DNA of 55,370 bases, taken from the NCBI GenBank assembly GCA_044343935.1, contig JBIJDU010000010.1:1-55370 (forward strand). The letters run 5' to 3'. The notes under the pieces are model-generated. The model ran no database searches, was not told where the DNA came from, and worked only from the letters and a program-made list of their open reading frames with translations. The position numbers and the translations under genes were made by a program. Origin of the DNA: AcAMD-5 sp044343935 (GTDB lineage: Bacteria; Actinomycetota; Actinomycetes; S36-B12; UBA5976). Positions 25,109-33,936 of this stretch are shown here, one piece after another (position 1 is the first letter of the stretch; each line of letters starts with the position of its first letter).

Positions 25109-26849
25109 CAGTTTGATCAACCGGCTCCACCAGGGCAAGTGCTTTGGCTAGCGCATCTACCGCTACCGGTGCACTACTGATGATTTCGCCAGTGACCAAA
25201 TCCACCTCAAGTCCATCTACCAATATCTCTTTAGTTGCCGGCGCGCTGACCCGTTGGTCGCACCAAGCGCTAACTGGACAACTAATGCAGGCCACACCAG
25301 GAGAAGCTGCAAATTCCTCATCATGATGGAGTTGATCAAAATTGATCGCTAACGCAGTGGTAGCGGCCAGTTGAATCGCTGGATCTGCCGCATCAAACTC
25401 AATGACCTGACCAGTTTCTGGCGTAAGGATTTCTAGTTCTACTGAGCCACTACCTGTGCTTGCCTGAATTCCAATCGCAAAAGCCACTTGCGGATAAAGT
25501 AATAAATACTCTTTTTGGGTAATCGCTGGCATAACTGAGGTGGTTTTTATCTCCCGCCATAATGGTTTTCCGGCACGATTGCCTAACTCATCAGCCCTGG
25601 TAGTGATCACGACATCTGCATCACAATCCCAAACAGTTCGAGTTTGTTCACTCACCAGATGTGTTTCAGCATGCTGAAATGGGCAAACCTGAATATGGCT
25701 GTTGATCCAATTGCGTGCTTGCGCTAAATAGTCTTGCGTCCAACCCAACTTGGTGGCAATTTCACCTAGCCCAGCATCGGGCAAATCGGCGCTGCTGCAG
25801 GCAATTTGCCGTTCATGGGCGGCCATGATCCATTCATGAACTGCATTGCCACGTGCAATTGCAGCATTTGATTCGAATGCCTTCTTGGGTAACTTAAGAA
25901 CATAGGTCAAAAAGTATTGATAATTGCATCGCTGATACGAACTTAACATAGCGCGGGAGAGCGACTTGGAGATTTTTCCAGCAGTTGGCAGACCTAGAAA
26001 ACCAGGGACTTTTGATATTTCTGGACAACTGATTCGAAATTTGCACTCGACACAGTTGTTGCCCGGCGTAAATTCTGGATTCGTTAAAAAATCCTGAACT
26101 ATTGCTGGCATGCCACCAACAAAAGCTGCCGCAGATGCAGCATCACCACTAAATAAGGTGGCAGCTGAGCCATCTAAGCAGCCAATCTGACGGATTCGTA
26201 CTCGCTGCGGTGGGCTGGTTGGTAGCGTTTGATGTGGCTCTGTCCAGCGAGCTAACGGTCCATCCGTGCTTGCACCGTTAAGCAAGATATTTACTGCTGC
26301 GATTAGTTGATTGCGATCTCGTGCTAGGTCGGCATCCCGATAACAGAACATCCGAAGCTCTCTAACTGACTTATCGGCATTTTGGTAATAGACCCCCCAG
26401 CTAGTTAATTCCAATCGGCGATTTTGATCACTGCTGATGCAAATAAAATCAGTAGTAGGTGTCATTACTAAATCTTCAGCTAAATCCTCTGCGGCAAAAT
26501 CCTCAACTGCATTTAACGCATTTCGTACCATCATTTTCGCTGCAGTCAAACTTGGCTCAGTGGCGTTTTCACCTAATTCAGTGGAAAGGACTTGATCCAG
26601 ATCAACAGGGGTGCGGGTCATCGCAAGCACTGCTCTTACTGCGCCTAATAGAAAAACTGCCCTGGGATCTTTTCGAGTTGCCCAGTCCCTTGCTTCCGGA
26701 TATTTGCCAACATGAGCTTTTGCAACCTTTTCCATTTGGCAGCTGCCAGGTTCTGTCTTTAGTGCGGCAGAACTTATGCGGAGCAAAGCGTCAGAACCAG
26801 TGCTTCGCCATGGGGATTCCCAGATTGGCAATTCAGTTAGATTGATCAT
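25092..26849 (-). CDS. Large PD-(D/E)XK nuclease-like protein with two Cys clusters
   Basis: 585 residues. The C-terminal half (about 290-550) looks like an intact RecB/Cas4-type nuclease: SSYQRCNYQYFLTY (first Cys), ARGNAVHEWIMAAHE (motif His), a DADVVITTRADEL acidic segment, WREIKTTS (E-x-K), and the terminal cluster CISCPVSAWC. The N-terminal half seems to be a decayed second copy, ending in its own cluster CVECKFRISCP near 270 but without a clear D..ExK core. Such Cys sets usually hold a 4Fe-4S cluster. It shares one base with the 313-residue nuclease gene upstream. No helicase partner lies in the window. Confidence 0.7.
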   Translation of the reverse strand: MINLTELPIWESPWRSTGSDALLRISSAALKTEPGSCQMEKVAKAHVGKYPEARDWATRKDPRAVFLLGAVRAVLAMTRTPVDLDQVLSTELGENATEPSLTAAKMMVRNALNAVEDFAAEDLAEDLVMTPTTDFICISSDQNRRLELTSWGVYYQNADKSVRELRMFCYRDADLARDRNQLIAAVNILLNGASTDGPLARWTEPHQTLPTSPPQRVRIRQIGCLDGSAATLFSGDAASAAAFVGGMPAIVQDFLTNPEFTPGNNCVECKFRISCPEISKVPGFLGLPTAGKISKSLSRAMLSSYQRCNYQYFLTYVLKLPKKAFESNAAIARGNAVHEWIMAAHERQIACSSADLPDAGLGEIATKLGWTQDYLAQARNWINSHIQVCPFQHAETHLVSEQTRTVWDCDADVVITTRADELGNRAGKPLWREIKTTSVMPAITQKEYLLLYPQVAFAIGIQASTGSGSVELEILTPETGQVIEFDAADPAIQLAATTALAINFDQLHHDEEFAASPGVACISCPVSAWCDQRVSAPATKEILVDGLEVDLVTGEIISSAPVAVDALAKALALVEPVDQTDDLPF

Positions 26850-27790
26850 TATTCGCTCAGTTCTAACGGCAGAAAATCAGGATCTGCTGCCTCGATCGTG
26901 GCCGCAGACACTTTTCGCTGTAACCCAGTTTGGCTTAGCAGATTTTGTGATGCTGCCGAACCTGGTATCGGCGCAGATTTCTGTTGAGTAGGGCATACCG
27001 GTTTAAATGGACAGTAATTACAAAGACGCGATGGCTGAGCAAGCCACTGGCCAGATTGCATTGCTGTGTCAATCTCGGCTCTGGTTTGGATCAACACTTC
27101 AGTTACTCGAGCAATGGCTGCTGGATAAACCGGGCGCCGTACTGCTTGCTTGTCGGGCAGGAACAGTAGTTCAACCTCTTCGACACCTGGGTCGGATCCA
27201 CTATTAATTGCGGCCGCATAAAACAGTACTTGCTGGACATAGTCATCAAGCGGAGCGCCAGAGGGTTTCTTACCAGTTTTGTAATCAGTTACCCGATCAA
27301 TTGGCTGACGCGTTCTTCGATCCAATCGGCCATGAAACAACACGCCACTTAATTCGGCATCTATATCAGTTTCGATATCAGCTATGGCAACATCGATTTG
27401 CGTTGGTTTTTCCAATTCAAAGTAGCCAGTGAGGGCGAGATCTGCACGCTTACGCACATCGTCACGATTTGCGCCTCGACCCAGATGTTCATATTCGGGT
27501 TTGAGTAGCAGTTCCTTTCCGACATTTCCCATAATCGCCCAAGCATTTTCAAAACTTCGATCCGGCGCAGGTAATCGGTACAGGCCTTCTAAGGTGTCGT
27601 GCACAATGGTGCCAGCCGCCAGCGCTGGGGTAGGTGGCTCACGCCAACCGAGTAAATATGAGAACCAATATCGCAAGCCACATTTGCGAAAAGCCGAGAT
27701 CTGAGTTGGCGAGAGGCGGGCGCTGGGGTTTCCTGCTTCAGCCATCTCAACAGCGACCAAAGTAGGTGGGTAAGAATTTGTTGCAGTCAT
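26849..27790 (-). CDS. RecB/Cas4-like PD-(D/E)XK exonuclease
   Basis: 313 residues with the complete fold: SPTQISAFRKCGLRYWFSY (N-terminal Cys), AAGTIVHDTLEGLY (motif His), a GVLFHGRLDRR segment with the metal Asp, VTDYKTGKKPSG (D-x-K) and the C-terminal cluster CNYCPFKPVC. The four cysteines match an AddB/Cas4-type 4Fe-4S site. RecB-family single-domain exonucleases occur widely in actinobacteria, with a role in DNA repair assumed. It is first gene of a leftward run with the larger nuclease-like gene and the EcsC-like gene. Confidence 0.85.
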   Translation of the reverse strand: MTATNSYPPTLVAVEMAEAGNPSARLSPTQISAFRKCGLRYWFSYLLGWREPPTPALAAGTIVHDTLEGLYRLPAPDRSFENAWAIMGNVGKELLLKPEYEHLGRGANRDDVRKRADLALTGYFELEKPTQIDVAIADIETDIDAELSGVLFHGRLDRRTRQPIDRVTDYKTGKKPSGAPLDDYVQQVLFYAAAINSGSDPGVEEVELLFLPDKQAVRRPVYPAAIARVTEVLIQTRAEIDTAMQSGQWLAQPSRLCNYCPFKPVCPTQQKSAPIPGSAASQNLLSQTGLQRKVSAATIEAADPDFLPLELSE

Positions 27791-27873
27791 AGCGGCTCAC
27801 TTAATTTTTGGTAAGCCTAAAGTACGCGCTAAGTCAGACAATTGCTAGCGATTGAGCAGAGTTTTTTATTTCT

Positions 27874-28260
27874 TCAATTCGATTTGCTAGATAGCGTTAA
27901 CTGCAATTGGTCCCAACGGGCAATTTCGCAGCCATTAGTTCTGGTAAAGGTGCGATTAACTCGTTGGCCAGCCCAGCGACCAGTTACTTTGGCAACTTCC
28001 GCACCACCATAAATTTGGGTGCACGCCTCTAATTTGGGTGGTTTCACAAATGGTTCAGTTGCCACCCTTATCTCTTGACATGCCAGTTTTGCTGCTGGAT
28101 GAGTGCCACCAGCGGGGCGGCAGGTCAGCTGCCAAGTTACTGGCTTTGCTGAAGCAGATTTTTGAAAAGTGATAGTTAGTCGGTAATTTGCATTTGCATC
28201 TGCTGGTGCAGTGGTTAGTAACAATATTGCAAATACTAACGATGACAGAAGTTTTTTCAT
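27874..28260 (-). CDS. Secreted subtilisin-inhibitor-like (SSI) protein
   Basis: 128 residues with a signal peptide (MKKLLSSLVFAILLLTTAPA, cleavage near ANA). The mature part follows the SSI pattern: LTCRPAGGTHPAAKLAC, EACTQIYGG, VTGRWAGQRVNRTFTRTNGC, ARWDQL, with four cysteines at positions that would give two disulfides. By alignment with the Streptomyces inhibitor the P1 residue would be Gln in CTQIYGG, which is unusual for subtilisin inhibitors. The start shares a base with the stop of the UMF1 permease gene. Extracellular, inhibits serine proteases if functional. Confidence 0.8.
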   Translation of the reverse strand: MKKLLSSLVFAILLLTTAPADANANYRLTITFQKSASAKPVTWQLTCRPAGGTHPAAKLACQEIRVATEPFVKPPKLEACTQIYGGAEVAKVTGRWAGQRVNRTFTRTNGCEIARWDQLQLTLSSKSN

Positions 28261-29576
28261 CAGATCCGCTCTGGTTGGGTATTACCTGATTCAGCAATCG
28301 CTTGCCGAATATTAACTCGAGTGAATAGTAACCCACCAACAACAAAGAACACGATGAGCGCCAGAATTGAAGTGCGATAACTACCAGTTAAGGTCAGGCT
28401 CAAGCCAAATAAGAAAGTGCCGAGCCATGATGTGCCACGCTCAGCAATTTCATACACCGCAAAATATTGTGCTTCCTGTGACCTTGGAATCATTTGACTA
28501 AAAATTGATCTAGAGAGCGCCTGCGATCCACCTAGCACAAGTCCGATTAGGGCCGCAAGCAAGTAATAACTAACTGCAGCTTGGGCGGGGACAAAGTAAG
28601 CAGCAATTACCGCAAAGGTCCAGATGATAAGTGATGTCAACAATACATTTCGGCTGCCAAAGATTGCCGCAAGTTTTCCTAGCAACAATGCGCCAATTAG
28701 TGCGACAAACTGAACAATCAATATTGCAACAATCAAGTCAGACTGGGGCAGCAGTAACTCAATTGCAGCATAAGTGCCAGCGAGCGCAATTACGGTTTGA
28801 ATACCATCGTTATACAACAGATAGGCAATTAAGAATTTTAAAGTTTGTGGATACTTTCGCGCCGATTTAGCTGTTTGCACTAACTCACTTAGTGTGACTC
28901 TAATTGCCGCTGCGCCAATTTTGCCTTGATCGCGGTTAAGGCCAATCAACCCTTTCAGCGAAACCAAAGTAAACAATAGCCACCAGGCGCCAGCGCTAAC
29001 TAATGAAATTCGAACCGCGGCTGATTCGGGTAACCCAATTGATTCGGCAGATAAAAATAATGCCACGTTTGCCAGGAGTAAACTTCCGCCGCCAAGATAG
29101 CCAAGCCCCCAACCTTTGGATGAAACTGCATCGCGCTCATCTGGTGAAGCAATATCTGGTAGATAAGAGTTATAAACCACAATTGATGAGCCAAATGCAA
29201 CATTTGCTATCACTAATAGCGCAGCACCTAATTGATAAGTGTCTGCTGAGATGAAATACATCAACATCGTTGATAGTGAACCTAAAAGCGCAAAAAACCC
29301 GAGTAGATTCGTTCGCCTTTTAACGTGATCCGCCAGTGCGCCAACAATGGGTAGCGTGACTACTTGCAATAAAACCGAAAGTGAGATGGTGTAAGGGAAT
29401 AGACTTTCCGCAGCCATTGGTATACCTAATACGGTTATAAATCCGTCAGCATCAGATTTGGCTTGAGCCAATTCAGTCAGATAAGGACCAAGAAATACCG
29501 TAACAACCGTGGTAGAAAACGCTGAGTTAGCAAAGTCATAAAAATACCAAGAGCGCTGGGTCCGAGTCGATCTCAT
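28260..29576 (-). CDS. UMF1/Atg22-type MFS permease
   Basis: 438-residue transporter with about twelve helices. The N-terminus SWYFYDFANSAFSTTVVTVF is diagnostic of the UMF1 family (named for similarity to yeast vacuolar Atg22), and a loop ALADHVKRRTNLLG follows. Some relatives export amino acids; the substrate here is unknown. It lies just downstream of the qcr operon, separated by a hairpin, and has a near-consensus CAAACT six bases before its ATG, suggesting its own start. It overlaps the SSI-like gene by one base, hinting at joint expression. Confidence 0.85.
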   Translation of the reverse strand: MRSTRTQRSWYFYDFANSAFSTTVVTVFLGPYLTELAQAKSDADGFITVLGIPMAAESLFPYTISLSVLLQVVTLPIVGALADHVKRRTNLLGFFALLGSLSTMLMYFISADTYQLGAALLVIANVAFGSSIVVYNSYLPDIASPDERDAVSSKGWGLGYLGGGSLLLANVALFLSAESIGLPESAAVRISLVSAGAWWLLFTLVSLKGLIGLNRDQGKIGAAAIRVTLSELVQTAKSARKYPQTLKFLIAYLLYNDGIQTVIALAGTYAAIELLLPQSDLIVAILIVQFVALIGALLLGKLAAIFGSRNVLLTSLIIWTFAVIAAYFVPAQAAVSYYLLAALIGLVLGGSQALSRSIFSQMIPRSQEAQYFAVYEIAERGTSWLGTFLFGLSLTLTGSYRTSILALIVFFVVGGLLFTRVNIRQAIAESGNTQPERI

Positions 29577-29581
29577 GACCT

Positions 29582-29612
29582 AAGTTTGGCGAAAAACCCC
29601 AAACTTTTCGCC
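29582..29612. terminator. Overlapping hairpins after qcrB
   Basis: Arms GGCGAAAA (29588-29595) and TTTTCGCC (29605-29612) form an 8-base-pair stem; an alternative stem uses AAGTTTGG (29582-29589) and CCAAACTT (29599-29606). The two exclude each other. Position between qcrB and the UMF1 gene fits termination of the respiratory operon, but there is no clean T-tract. Confidence 0.45.
29583..29588 (-). promoter_or_regulatory. Possible -10 element for UMF1 permease gene
   Basis: CAAACT on the minus strand, six bases (TAGGTC) before the ATG. It differs from TANNNT in its first base, but the same TAGGTC-ATG junction occurs at pepA. Weak. Confidence 0.3.
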
Positions 29613-29625
29613 CCAATCGCCAGAA

Positions 29626-31317
29626 TTAGTGACTTTTTGTTGGACTTGGCAGGTCTTTTGCAATCTCAATGCCATAGTCCGCCGCTTCTTCCAACTCATG
29701 CACCGTATGAGCTTTGGCTGCAGTTAACTCAGCCGCAGTTGGCATTGGCACCTGATCCACGTACCACCAACGGTTGAGTCTATGTTGCAATTTCTTTGCC
29801 CAAAGGTGAGGAGTTTTTACGCCGTTTTCATCCTGCTCAGCCGGTGGTGGCAGCATTGGCAACTCAGTTCGAGCCAGCAGCACTGCCTTTACCTCATCAG
29901 ATAGCGGTTCATGTACTTCAATAAATTCACCGCTTGGCAATCGCAGCAATCGGCCAGTTGGATCGCCGTGTAGCAATCGCTCTCGATCTTTGTGCTGCAA
30001 GGACAGGCAGATGCGTTTTGTTATCACAAATGCGATTGGTGGCACCACGATAATTAGCACTCGAACAGCTCGAGTCATGTCGTTGATCGACAAACTGAGC
30101 ATCTGCGCAATGATGTCATTTCCGCCGGAGATCCATAGGAATCCGTAGAAGGTCAACGACATTACGCCAAGAGCAGTTCGGTTTGGATTGTTGCGTGGTC
30201 GCTCTAAGATGTGGTGATGCCGCTTATCGCCAGTGATCCATTGCTCAATCCATGGATAAAATGCAAGTAGCGTAAACATGATGCCAGGTACTACTACGGC
30301 TGGAATCAAGATATTAGGGGAGAGGGTAAAGAGTCCGGGAACGGTAATTTCCCAGTTTGGCATGATTCGAGTGCCGCCATCAAGCCAACCGATATACCAG
30401 TCCGGCTGTGAGCCAGCAGTGACTTGATCTGGCATGTAAGGACCATATTTCCAAATTGGGTTAATAGTCACCAAGCCAGAAATTAATACTAAGAAACCAA
30501 AGACGATAAAGAAGAAGCCACCTGCTTTGGCCATGTAAACCGGAAGTAATGGATATCCAACAACATTGTTGTTGGTGCGGCCAGGACCTGGGTATTGGGT
30601 GTGTTTCTGATACCAAACCATCATTAAGTGCGCGGTAATTAGCGCCAACATGATTCCTGGAATGATCAAAACGTGCAAGGTGTAAAGACGTGGAATGAAA
30701 TCGACACCGGGGAATTCGCCACCAAAGACCAAGAATGACACGTAAGTGCCAATAACAGGTATTGCTAGTGCAATGCCAGATGCAATTCGCAAACCAGTTC
30801 CACTTAGTAGATCGTCAGGCAATGAATAACCAGCAAATCCCTCAAAAATTGCTAGCACTAGCAAGCCAACACCAATTACCCAATTTAGTTCGCGTGGCTT
30901 TCTAAATGCGCCAGTGAAGAAAACGCGAAGTAGGTGAACTGAGATTGCAGCTACGAAAAGCAGCGCACCCCAGTGATGCACCTGGCGCATTAATAGACCA
31001 CCGCGAACATCAAATGAAATTTCTAAGGTAGATGCATACGCTTCAGTCATCTTAACACCCTTTAACGGGACATAAGAGCCGTCATAGAGAATTTCAGCCA
31101 TGGACGGTTTGTAAAAGAAAGTTAGATAAACGCCGGATAACAACAAAATGATGAATGAGTAAAGCGCGATTTCACCAAGCATGAATGACCAGTGATCTGG
31201 AAACACTTTTTTCATGTTCCGCTTGATAAAGCCAGATGTACCTAGGCGTTCATCTAAAAACTTAACACTGCCATCGATTGATTTATCAACCGGTCCGCGA
31301 GTTACGTTGTTGCTCAT
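29626..31317 (-). CDS. qcrB: Cytochrome bc1 (bcc) complex cytochrome b subunit
   Basis: 563-residue membrane subunit oxidising menaquinol in the bcc-aa3 supercomplex. Haem ligands sit in HHWGALLFVAAISVHLLRVF and HVLIIPGIMLALITAHLMM. The C-terminal third holds further helices and a long cytoplasmic tail with LSDEVKAVLLARTELPMLPPP, as in actinobacterial QcrB. The ATG overlaps the qcrA stop (ATGA). Last gene of ctaE-qcrC-qcrA-qcrB, followed by a hairpin. Confidence 0.96.
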   Translation of the reverse strand: MSNNVTRGPVDKSIDGSVKFLDERLGTSGFIKRNMKKVFPDHWSFMLGEIALYSFIILLLSGVYLTFFYKPSMAEILYDGSYVPLKGVKMTEAYASTLEISFDVRGGLLMRQVHHWGALLFVAAISVHLLRVFFTGAFRKPRELNWVIGVGLLVLAIFEGFAGYSLPDDLLSGTGLRIASGIALAIPVIGTYVSFLVFGGEFPGVDFIPRLYTLHVLIIPGIMLALITAHLMMVWYQKHTQYPGPGRTNNNVVGYPLLPVYMAKAGGFFFIVFGFLVLISGLVTINPIWKYGPYMPDQVTAGSQPDWYIGWLDGGTRIMPNWEITVPGLFTLSPNILIPAVVVPGIMFTLLAFYPWIEQWITGDKRHHHILERPRNNPNRTALGVMSLTFYGFLWISGGNDIIAQMLSLSINDMTRAVRVLIIVVPPIAFVITKRICLSLQHKDRERLLHGDPTGRLLRLPSGEFIEVHEPLSDEVKAVLLARTELPMLPPPAEQDENGVKTPHLWAKKLQHRLNRWWYVDQVPMPTAAELTAAKAHTVHELEEAADYGIEIAKDLPSPTKSH

Positions 31318-32360
31318 CCACGCTCCCAGAAACTAGGTCCAACAGGTTCTTGGAAATCCGATAACGCCACTAAATATCCCTCTTCATCAACACCAAGCGG
31401 TAACTGTGGCAAGCGACGTGCGGCAGGGCCGAACACCACATTGCCCGAATCAGCTAAATCAAAGGTGGATTGATGGCAAGGACATAGCAAATGATGGGTG
31501 CGATGTTCATAAAGCGCAATCGGACAACCCACGTGAGTGCAGATCTTGGAATAAGCCACGATTCCTTGGTAGTCCCAACCTTCACCCTGTGAGGTACGAA
31601 GTTGTTCAGGCGTCATGCGCACGACCAAGATTGAAGTTTTCGCGCGGGCATTGAGATTGTGGTTTTCTTCTTCCCACTCTTTCAAATTTTCCGGGTGAGC
31701 AGAAACTAACGAGCCAACTGAAAAGTCTTCTGGTCGAAGATATCTTCCAGTTGGGTCAGTTACTAATCTAATGCCTTTAGCCCAAATAGTTTCGCGCAGT
31801 TCATTTTGCGGCATTGGTCCAAAATCCAGCGCCAGCACCACAGCCGGAAGTGGTAGCACCGCAAGTGCGGTAAGAAGTGACCGACGCACAATCTTTCGTG
31901 TGGCAAAACCTGACTCAACACCACCTTCACGAATTTCTTGCATGACTGATTCGCGAATCTGCTTACTTGATGCGTATGGATGTCGCTCTTGCACTACTTC
32001 ATCATCTGGCATTAATTTGCGAGCCCAGTGAATTGCGCCAGTTCCAATTAAGAATACAGCGAGGCCGAGCGTGATTCCAAGCGCTAAGTTTGAAGCTGAA
32101 GTAACTCCTGGTCCTGGAACTCGAATGTACAAATCAACCGGGATTGCAAAAAACGAAACCATCGCAAGTACCGTGAAAACTGCAGAAAGTAAAAACATGA
32201 TGGAAACTTGGCGTTCGGCTCGAGCTGCTGCAATCGGGTCAACATCAGCCCGACGAAGCACATGCAGTGGAAGCTGAGTATTAGGCAGATTAACTTCAGT
32301 GCTTGATTGCGCGACTGGAACTACTTCGTTGGTGGTTTCATTATTTTCGCCGTGGCTCAT
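31314..32360 (-). CDS. qcrA: Rieske iron-sulfur subunit of the bcc complex
   Basis: 348 residues. The N-terminal part has three membrane helices, an actinobacterial trait, and the C-terminal domain carries the 2Fe-2S motifs CTHVGCPIALYEH and LLCPCHQSTFDL with two Cys-His pairs, then GPAARRLPQLPLGVDEEGYL. It takes electrons from menaquinol and passes them to the dihaem QcrC. Coupled to both neighbours by ATGA overlaps. Confidence 0.96.
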   Translation of the reverse strand: MSHGENNETTNEVVPVAQSSTEVNLPNTQLPLHVLRRADVDPIAAARAERQVSIMFLLSAVFTVLAMVSFFAIPVDLYIRVPGPGVTSASNLALGITLGLAVFLIGTGAIHWARKLMPDDEVVQERHPYASSKQIRESVMQEIREGGVESGFATRKIVRRSLLTALAVLPLPAVVLALDFGPMPQNELRETIWAKGIRLVTDPTGRYLRPEDFSVGSLVSAHPENLKEWEEENHNLNARAKTSILVVRMTPEQLRTSQGEGWDYQGIVAYSKICTHVGCPIALYEHRTHHLLCPCHQSTFDLADSGNVVFGPAARRLPQLPLGVDEEGYLVALSDFQEPVGPSFWERG

Positions 32361-33184
32361 TTAGCTTTAACTCCAATCCAGATTGCAACAAGTAGTAACG
32401 CACCAATTCCAACGGTCCATAGGAATAAACCTTCCGCAACCGGACCATATCGACCTAATTCAAATCCACCTGGGTTAGGTGAGTCTTTGAGAAATTCGAT
32501 GTAAGCAATCACTGCTTGCTTCTCTTCTACCGTCAATGTTTGATCATTAAAGATAGGCATTGCTTGTGGTCCAGTTATCATTGCTTCATAAATTTGTTGT
32601 GGTGTTGCCAGCATCAAGGTTGGCGCATATTTACCTTCAGTTAAGGCGCCGCCGCGACCAGAGAAAGAGTGGCATTGAGCACAGTTTGCTCGGAAAAGTT
32701 CGCCACCCTTAGCTAAATCAGCGCCAGCCCAATTAAGTTGTGCTGCAGTTGGAATTTCTGGCCCAGGACTTAACGAGGCAACGTATGCTGCCAACTGCAG
32801 TGTTTGTTCTTCGGTGTATTGCGGGGCTTTGCGCATTACTTGTGCGCCTGGAGCTGCCATCGGCATCCGCCCACTGGAAACTTGGAAATGAACTGATGCG
32901 GCACCAACACCGATTAACGTTGGACCGTCAGAATTACCTTGTGCATTTAAACCGTGGCAAGTAGCACAACCGGTGGCAAAGAGTCTCTTACCAGCATCAA
33001 TACTGGCTGGGTCATTCATGATCGCAGCTGCGTCTACCGAACTTCTTGCTAACTGATTTGTTGCTGTTGCACCAACAGTGTAGATACCACTAGTGATGAT
33101 CAGCCCCAACAGCATTACTACAAAAATGGCTGCTGGATGTTTTCGGAATCTGCTGATTCCTAACGTTTTTGATCGGTTAGCCAC
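32357..33184 (-). CDS. qcrC: Dihaem cytochrome c subunit of the bcc complex
   Basis: 275 residues with an N-terminal membrane helix, two c-type haem motifs (CATCHGL near residue 73 and CAQCHSF near 173) and a C-terminal helix anchor. In actinobacteria this subunit replaces soluble cytochrome c and hands electrons straight to CuA of subunit II. It follows ctaE by 13 bases and overlaps qcrA by four. Confidence 0.96.
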   Translation of the reverse strand: MANRSKTLGISRFRKHPAAIFVVMLLGLIITSGIYTVGATATNQLARSSVDAAAIMNDPASIDAGKRLFATGCATCHGLNAQGNSDGPTLIGVGAASVHFQVSSGRMPMAAPGAQVMRKAPQYTEEQTLQLAAYVASLSPGPEIPTAAQLNWAGADLAKGGELFRANCAQCHSFSGRGGALTEGKYAPTLMLATPQQIYEAMITGPQAMPIFNDQTLTVEEKQAVIAYIEFLKDSPNPGGFELGRYGPVAEGLFLWTVGIGALLLVAIWIGVKAK

Positions 33185-33197
33185 AAGTTCCTCTCAA

Positions 33198-33788
33198 TTA
33201 CTTAAGTAAATAAATAGCAGCAAAAAGCGCAATCCAAACTACATCGACAAAGTGCCAGTAATACGAAGCAACTACTGCGAAGGTAACTTGGCCATGCGTA
33301 AATCTTCTGGTTTGATAACTACGCAACAAGACATACAAGAATGCAATTAAGCCTCCTGTTACGTGAAGCGCGTGAAAGCCAGTTGTTACATAAAACATTG
33401 AGCCATAAGGATCTGATGAAATCAACAAGCCCTTATGCACTAATTCAGCGTATTCAAAAACTTGACCAGCGATAAAGACTGAACCCATCATGAAAGTGAT
33501 AACGGTCCAGCGCCGGAACAACTGCACATCGCCACGTTCAGCTGCAAACACACCAAGTTGAGCGGTAACTGAAGAAAGCACCAAGATAGTTGTGTTGGCG
33601 GCAGCAAATGGAACATTTAATAACTCAACACGTTCCGCCCATAGTTCCGGGCTAACCGAGCGAGCGGTGAAAAACATGGCAAACAACCCGGCGAAGAACA
33701 TCAACTCGCTGGCCAGCCAAACAACAGTGCCAACAGCTACTTTTGAGGGGCGGGCCGGATGCGTGGTAGGGGCGGTGGCGGTGGTCAT
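33198..33788 (-). CDS. ctaE: Cytochrome c oxidase subunit III
   Basis: 196 residues with five hydrophobic helices and family segments VVWLASELMFFAGLFAMFF, ELVHKGLL, FYVTTGFHALHVTGGLIAF and SYYWHFVDVVWIALF. First gene of the leftward ctaE-qcrCAB operon; the other oxidase genes are at 21.6-24.5 kb. The ATG has CAAGAT, one base off TANNNT, exactly six bases upstream, so the operon may begin with a leaderless message. Confidence 0.95.
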   Translation of the reverse strand: MTTATAPTTHPARPSKVAVGTVVWLASELMFFAGLFAMFFTARSVSPELWAERVELLNVPFAAANTTILVLSSVTAQLGVFAAERGDVQLFRRWTVITFMMGSVFIAGQVFEYAELVHKGLLISSDPYGSMFYVTTGFHALHVTGGLIAFLYVLLRSYQTRRFTHGQVTFAVVASYYWHFVDVVWIALFAAIYLLK

Positions 33789-33794
33789 TGGGGT

Positions 33795-33800
33795 ATCTTG
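33795..33800 (-). promoter_or_regulatory. Possible -10 element for ctaE-qcrCAB
   Basis: CAAGAT (consensus-like TAAGAT with C in first place) on the minus strand, six bases (ACCCCA) before the ctaE ATG. Same spacing as the clearer leaderless starts in this window. Confidence 0.4.
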
Positions 33801-33936
33801 CCACCAAACTCGGAGTATGAGGGGGATGGTTCGGTCTTTGAGGCGCGGATTGTTAGAAATTTAACACTGACCGCTAGGCTCAGCAGGTCGATAAATAGCA
33901 AAAACAGCAGATAATTAGCGCAGGAAAGGCCAATGC

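Noticed and set aside
25092..27790. PD-(D/E)XK Fe-S proteins as Cas4 of a CRISPR system
   Set aside because: No repeat array and no other cas gene is in the window; single RecB-like exonucleases are common in actinobacteria.
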